Shown here: piece by piece, positions 49,251 through 53,259 of the stretch
How the letters are laid out: each line of letters opens with the position of its first letter
Position numbering within the stretch: the first letter of the stretch is position 1
Source: Candidatus Sulfotelmatobacter sp.
GTDB taxonomy: Bacteria; Acidobacteriota; Terriglobia; Terriglobales; Acidobacteriaceae
Length of the DNA: 53,259 bases
Direction: 5' to 3'
NCBI GenBank assembly: GCA_017883385.1
Contig: JADGNQ010000025.1
Coordinates: 1 to 53,259, forward strand
The notes under the pieces: model-generated
Databases searched by the model: none
What the model was told of the DNA's origin: nothing
Seen by the model: only the letters and a program-made list of their open reading frames with translations
Position numbers and translations under genes: made by a program

Positions 49251-49538
49251 ACCGGGCGTGGTCGCCCCAACCCAATCGTCCGCGCTTGCCCACTCTTTGG
49301 CGTTGACATTCGCCACCAGCCGCCTCCCGTCTTGCAGCCGATGAGGGAACCCCGCTGTTACGAACGAAAGGCTGGCCATCCGGCCGTTCTGTTTTTGTAA
49401 CAGACCTCCGCTTCACTCTGGCGCGACCATTGAAAACGTGTATAGTGCCGCAACTCGTTCTCAGGTACTCAACCGGGGTTCCCAAAACAGCCAATCCCAT
49501 CACCAGTTGTGAACCGTCATTCCAGAGGGGAAAAGACT

Positions 49539-50699
49539 ATGACATTGCGAAGATTACTTTCTGCGTTAATAGCGGCGCTATTCGTCCTAACCTGTGGGCA
49601 TGCGGCGCTTGCTCAGACCCCGCCACTCACGCCGGGTACTGTTACCGGTGTGCACACCCTCACCAGTTGTCCCAGCGACTTCTCATCAAACATGTTGGCG
49701 CACGGCAGATGCTTCGGCGCCACTCTTCATTGTGCCGCGCAAGGAGTCAGCAACGTGCCTGACCTGGCCCTGACCTTCGGGGTCGCGGGACCGTCGACCG
49801 CATCCACGGTCGTATTTTTTTCGGGAGGACCCGGTTCACTCTCCGACTCGGATATTAATCAATACGTAGACAACTACTACTCGCCACCGAATAACTTTCA
49901 AGTGGTACAGATCGATTGGGCCACGACAGGTTGGGGCTTTACGGTCTCAGGCAGCAATGCCAATGTTCTCAATGCGGCCTGCCGTCCGGCTGGTTTCTTG
50001 AAGTTTGTCCATGACAACCTGTTCCACAGCGGTACAGCCGCTGGGATGTGTGCGCAGGGCATCAGTGCAGGGTCTGCGGCGGTTGCCTACTCGCTCAGTT
50101 GGTATGGAGCGACCCTCGACAACGCAGAACTGATTGCGGGTCCGCCACTGGCGGACATAAAAACGGGGTGCCAGAGTAGCGCGCAAGCGGTGACGATCTG
50201 CCCGAACAGCGCGTCAGAACCGGAATGCAAGGGTTGGCCGGTGAGCGGAACTCTCTACACCGATGCTCGGTACGAACCGACCTATTCGCCTCTGCAGCCG
50301 GAGTTGGTGCAAATCTCGAAGGACACCGGAACGCTCGAAGCGTCTGGGCACGCCAGCTGTGAGGATTCGACCGTAGTGTTGCAGGACGACCCGATCTGGG
50401 CGGCGCAAGGCGTAGCCCAGCCAGCCATCCAGAATACCTCGCTTGCGCATACTGCGATGGCGGCATGGATTTGCGCTTCCACCACCGGCACCGTAAACAA
50501 CTCGTCGCCGGAGGGCTGGCTCTACTACAACACCGTCGCCGGGTCGCCGGCGCAGAATCTACCTACTCCTTTCGCGGTGAATGCGATTTACAGCTGCGCC
50601 GGTGCGGAAGGTGAGAGCGGAGGCCACACCCAGAATGGAACATCGGGAAGGACCGCCATCCAGACCGGCATGGTAGCTTCCTGCAAGCACCATCCGTAA
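49539..50699 (+). CDS. Secreted Cys-rich protein with a GxSxG motif
   Basis: A 386-residue secreted protein with a signal peptide (about 1-26, LLSALIAALFVLTCGHAALA). GGPGSLSDSDINQYV and FQVVQIDWATTGWGF look like the start of an alpha/beta hydrolase core. MCAQGISAGSAAVAYSLSW carries GxSxG with the putative nucleophile Ser. At least ten Cys residues (CPSD, CFGATLHC, MCAQG, GCQSS, CPNSASEPEC, SCED, ICAS, SCAGAE, SCKHH) suggest disulfides. It could be an extracellular esterase or peptidase; no exact family is recognised. The AGAGGGGAAAAG site sets the ATG at 49539. Confidence 0.72.
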   Translation: MTLRRLLSALIAALFVLTCGHAALAQTPPLTPGTVTGVHTLTSCPSDFSSNMLAHGRCFGATLHCAAQGVSNVPDLALTFGVAGPSTASTVVFFSGGPGSLSDSDINQYVDNYYSPPNNFQVVQIDWATTGWGFTVSGSNANVLNAACRPAGFLKFVHDNLFHSGTAAGMCAQGISAGSAAVAYSLSWYGATLDNAELIAGPPLADIKTGCQSSAQAVTICPNSASEPECKGWPVSGTLYTDARYEPTYSPLQPELVQISKDTGTLEASGHASCEDSTVVLQDDPIWAAQGVAQPAIQNTSLAHTAMAAWICASTTGTVNNSSPEGWLYYNTVAGSPAQNLPTPFAVNAIYSCAGAEGESGGHTQNGTSGRTAIQTGMVASCKHHP

Positions 50700-50715
50700 T
50701 CGCGGCTCTAAAGAG

Positions 50716-50745
50716 ACCGGGACCGTGCGACGGTCCCGGTTCTTG
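50716..50745 (+). terminator. Terminator-like hairpin
   Basis: A perfect 10-bp stem (ACCGGGACCG / CGGTCCCGGT, loop TGCGA) is followed by TCTTG. It stands 16 bp after the stop of the secreted GxSxG gene. The T-run is short. Confidence 0.82.
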
Positions 50746-50779
50746 ACGTTGTCGGACCGTTAACAGGGTGCGGGCCCAC

Positions 50780-50900
50780 GACTGGAACAGGCTGCGGAGA
50801 AACTCACGATTCGTTCCAGGCTATGCCTTCAGGCATAGCGCAAAGGCTGAATAATCAATCGCGCCTTTAGGCGCTGCACACGGCCCGTATTTTTGACCTC
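50780..50900. other. Intergenic stretch with small stems, possible degenerate repeat
   Basis: Between two convergent genes lie GGCTGCGGAGAAACTC, then the stems TATGCC-TTCA-GGCATA (50821-50836) and GCGCC-TTTA-GGCGC (50869-50882). This pattern looks like a decayed copy of acidobacterial intergenic repeats. No gene is seen in 50700-50979. Confidence 0.4.
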
Positions 50901-50979
50901 GCCCACACAACCAACACCCTCAGCATAGATTGGCGCAAACTAGCCACCCTCAAAAGAGTGGGCCGATTACTTACACGGT

Positions 50980-53130
50980 CTAACAGTGAGGTCCTTGTTG
51001 TAAATCGGCCTTAAATAGGCTCCCCGCCTGATCGGCCACAACCGGATGGCTGAAATAATAACCTTGCCCCTCACCGCACCCGTGGCGTTGAAGGAAATCG
51101 AGTTGCGAACGGGTTTCTACCCCTTCCGCAATGACCCGATGGTTCAGGCTCTTTCCGATGTTTATCATTGCGTCCACCATGGTTTTGCCTTCCGGGTCCG
51201 CCGTTATATCTTGCACGAACGATTGATCGACTTTAAGCGTATCCACCGGAAAACGGCGCAGATAAGTAAAGCTGGAATAACCCGTGCCAAAGTCGTCGAT
51301 GGCCAGCCGTACGCCCATCGCCTTCAGCGCAAGTAGCGTGACCATGGCAGATTCCGCGTCCGCCATCAACACGCTCTCGGTTAGTTCCAGTTCAAGATTT
51401 TGCGGCTCCATGCCGGTAGCGATCAACACGGCCCGAACCCCCGACAGAAAATCCTTGCCCTGAAATTCGACCGCGGACACGTTCACCGCGACCGGCATAA
51501 CCCCGAGCCCGGAATCGCTCCACGCTCGGGATTGTCTACACGCTTCCAATAATACCCACTGTCCGATGGGCAAAATTAAACCGCACTCTTCCGCGATGGG
51601 CACGAAAGCAGCCGGAAGCAGCATTCCCCGCTCGGGATGTTGCCAGCGGATCAGCGCCTCCATCCCCGTAATCAGCCCCGTCTTCAGATCAATCTTAGGC
51701 TGGTAGTGCAGCACGAATTCGTTTCGTCCCAGCGCGTACCGCAAATCTCCTTCCAACGCCAGGCGCGTTGCCAGGCGCCTGCGCATGTCACTTCGGAAGA
51801 ACTCATAGCGATTCCGCCCGTGTTGCTTGGCTTCGTACATCGCCGCGTCCGCCTGACCCAGCAAGCTTTCCGCGTCCTGCGCGCCATCGGGGTAAGTACT
51901 CCCTCCAATGCTGACGTTCACATCAAGACTCTTATTGTCGATAATGTGCGGTGCCGCGACGGCCCTCAGGATTTTTCGCGCTGTAAGGGCTGCGTCTTCC
52001 GCGTGCTCCACCTGGGAGAGCAGTATGACGAACTCGTCTCCGCCCATCCGACATACGGTGTCCGTCCGCCGGACACAAGCCATCAAGCGCCCAGCCACCG
52101 ACCGCAGCAGGTTGTCTCCCATCGTATGGCCCAGTGAGTCGTTGATTCTCTTGAAATGATCTAGATCGACAAACAAGACCGCGAGTTGTTTGCCCTGGCG
52201 TTCCGCCAGTGAAATCGCTTGCTTCAAGCGGTCGTTGAATAGGGTTCGGTTTGGCAAATTAGTCAGCACATCGTGCTGCGATGCGCGCGACGTTTCGAGT
52301 GAAGCGGCCCGGGCGGCACCGACGTCGCGGATAACCACTACTGCTCCGATTCGATTACCGGCCTGGTCATCGACAACCGTTACCCTGTTTTCGATTCCTA
52401 ATTTGATACCGTCGCGTCGAACCAGCGTACAGCTTATAAAGCTGATCATGGCCGTCGCGGTTCCATCCCCGTGTATGACGGTCGCCACAGCATTGTCGAC
52501 GGCCGCTCCGCTAACACAATCGACGAGTCGGAGCACGTCCGTTATCGGCCGCCCCAGCGCCTCCTCTCGAACCCACCCAGTCATCTTTTCCGCGATTCGA
52601 TTTAAATAGGTGACGTTGCCACTAATATCGGTGCGCAGTACCGCCTCTCCTATCGAATCAAGCGTGGCGTTGGCCACCTCGTTTTCCAGCGCCACTGCCT
52701 CCGCCGCACGGCGGTCCATCATCGTGCGCACTGTCCGCCGTAACCGGTAGCCGTCGACTTGCTCCTTGAGCAGGTAATCTTGCGCTCCGCGCTCTACAAC
52801 TTGCCTGGCCATGGCCTCAGTATCAGGGTCACTCAAGATCAAAATGGGCACACCAGGCGCAGCCTGAAAAAGCTCATCGAACGTCTCGACGCCTAGGCTG
52901 CCGGGCAGGTTCAGATCGAGCACTGCCGCCCCCACGCCTCCGTCACGCAACCGCTCGATTCCCCGGGAGAGTTCGGTAACCCACTCCACTTGGAACCGCT
53001 CTTCCGTTACGGAACCTAATTCGCCTAAAACTCTTGCCGCCTCGTCTGCGTCAGCCGCAATGAGCAGGACGCACGCGTGGCTACCAATCGTATTCGTTGG
53101 TTCGGCGAGTTTGTGCTCTGGGCTTGTCAT
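50980..53130 (-). CDS. REC - PAS - GGDEF - EAL signalling protein
   Basis: A 716-residue cyclic di-GMP protein. A receiver-like domain (about 18-135) contains VLLIAADADEAARVL, VLDLNLPGSLG with the phosphorylatable Asp, and a DYLLKEQVDGY end. A PAS domain follows (about 150-275: IGEAVLRTDISGNVTYLN, MTGWVREEALGRPITDV). The GGDEF domain has LTNLPNRTLFNDRL and an intact GGDEF in RMGGDEFVILL. The EAL domain has YQPKIDLKTGLITGMEALIRW, a metal-site DDFGTGYSSFTYL and the VIAEGVET motif. Both catalytic domains look intact, so it may make and destroy c-di-GMP. No histidine kinase is adjacent. Confidence 0.93.
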   Translation of the reverse strand: MTSPEHKLAEPTNTIGSHACVLLIAADADEAARVLGELGSVTEERFQVEWVTELSRGIERLRDGGVGAAVLDLNLPGSLGVETFDELFQAAPGVPILILSDPDTEAMARQVVERGAQDYLLKEQVDGYRLRRTVRTMMDRRAAEAVALENEVANATLDSIGEAVLRTDISGNVTYLNRIAEKMTGWVREEALGRPITDVLRLVDCVSGAAVDNAVATVIHGDGTATAMISFISCTLVRRDGIKLGIENRVTVVDDQAGNRIGAVVVIRDVGAARAASLETSRASQHDVLTNLPNRTLFNDRLKQAISLAERQGKQLAVLFVDLDHFKRINDSLGHTMGDNLLRSVAGRLMACVRRTDTVCRMGGDEFVILLSQVEHAEDAALTARKILRAVAAPHIIDNKSLDVNVSIGGSTYPDGAQDAESLLGQADAAMYEAKQHGRNRYEFFRSDMRRRLATRLALEGDLRYALGRNEFVLHYQPKIDLKTGLITGMEALIRWQHPERGMLLPAAFVPIAEECGLILPIGQWVLLEACRQSRAWSDSGLGVMPVAVNVSAVEFQGKDFLSGVRAVLIATGMEPQNLELELTESVLMADAESAMVTLLALKAMGVRLAIDDFGTGYSSFTYLRRFPVDTLKVDQSFVQDITADPEGKTMVDAMINIGKSLNHRVIAEGVETRSQLDFLQRHGCGEGQGYYFSHPVVADQAGSLFKADLQQGPHC

Positions 53131-53154
53131 CGGACTGCATCGAGGGAGAGTAGG

Positions 53155-53259
53155 CTAGGCTGCTGCCTTCGCTGCTTTGGCTGCCTTCGCGACATCTGAA
53201 GCCATGAAGCGCAGCATCTGCTGCTTCAATTGCGCATCCACCTCGTCCGCTATCGTCAC
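53155..53259 (-). CDS. 3' end of an unidentified gene (34 codons)
   Basis: A minus-strand frame is open from the right edge of the window to TAG at 53155-53157. The 34 visible residues are DEVDAQLKQQMLRFMASDVA followed by an Ala/Lys tail (KAAKAAKAAA). It lies 24 bp upstream of the GGDEF-EAL gene on the same strand and may share its transcript. Too little is visible to name it. The helical amphipathic pattern could be the tail of a signalling or chemotaxis protein, but this is a guess. Confidence 0.5.
   Translation of the reverse strand: MTIADEVDAQLKQQMLRFMASDVAKAAKAAKAAA

Overview
The window looks like chromosome of an Acidobacteriota (Terriglobia / Koribacter-like) bacterium. This is inferred from moderately high G+C, paired DUF1800/DUF1501 secreted proteins, HlyD-FtsX-DUF4097 export clusters, a membrane-anchored winged-helix regulator with a TolB-N/FlgO-like tail, the futalosine route to menaquinone (mqnA and a mqnD-type gene) and a Gram-negative envelope (lpxD, lnt). 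No rRNA, tRNA, CRISPR array or intact insertion sequence was seen.

Layout. 1-6.1 kb: minus-strand SAM hydrolase and an efflux cluster (adaptor, FtsX permease, DUF4097, FtsX permease) with no ATPase gene. 6.5-12.3 kb: CNNM/CBS protein, then an oppB/oppC permease pair split by a 2 kb islet that carries a membrane protein, a DUF1778-GNAT toxin-antitoxin pair and an orphan VapB-like antitoxin. 12.4-18.5 kb: a secreted duplicated protein, then a membrane-stress locus (XRE regulator, NfeD-like, PH-like, flotillin, two glycine-rich mini membrane proteins, PspA, another mini membrane protein, DUF4019). 18.5-23.8 kb: CadC-like regulator, metallo-hydrolase, Tat esterase, membrane protein and two related lipoproteins. 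23.9-30.6 kb: a tight plus-strand run: lpxD, a MobB-like P-loop gene, lnt, prfB (with programmed frameshift), an HD hydrolase, a large unknown and a CoA-binding protein. 30.6-34.5 kb: SpoIIE-type phosphatase, rarA, mqnA. 34.6-42 kb: dprA, a four-helix-bundle gene flanked by inverted repeats, topA, a hypothetical, bioY, mqnD and a HAD hydrolase. 42-53.3 kb: epimerase, GAF-HD-GYP, DUF1800, DUF1501, Rieske, an orphan nuoB, a secreted GxSxG protein, a REC-PAS-GGDEF-EAL protein and the 3' end of one more gene.

The most unusual signal is a family of 7-bp tandem-repeat arrays of different sequence (GAGAACT, GAGAGCT/GACAGCT, TAAGAGC, TTAGGTG/TTAGGTC, TAATCCC, GGGGTCA types). They occur almost only at gene borders. 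They often come as inverted pairs and in three places supply the stop codon of a gene. One inverted pair encloses the four-helix-bundle gene, which resembles a free-standing 23S rRNA intervening sequence. Another encloses about 130 bp of non-coding DNA. Two further signals are the XRE-flotillin-PspA locus, whose promoter has its -10 box inside a 16-bp palindrome, and the toxin-antitoxin islet flanked by roughly 40-bp direct repeats inside the opp pair.
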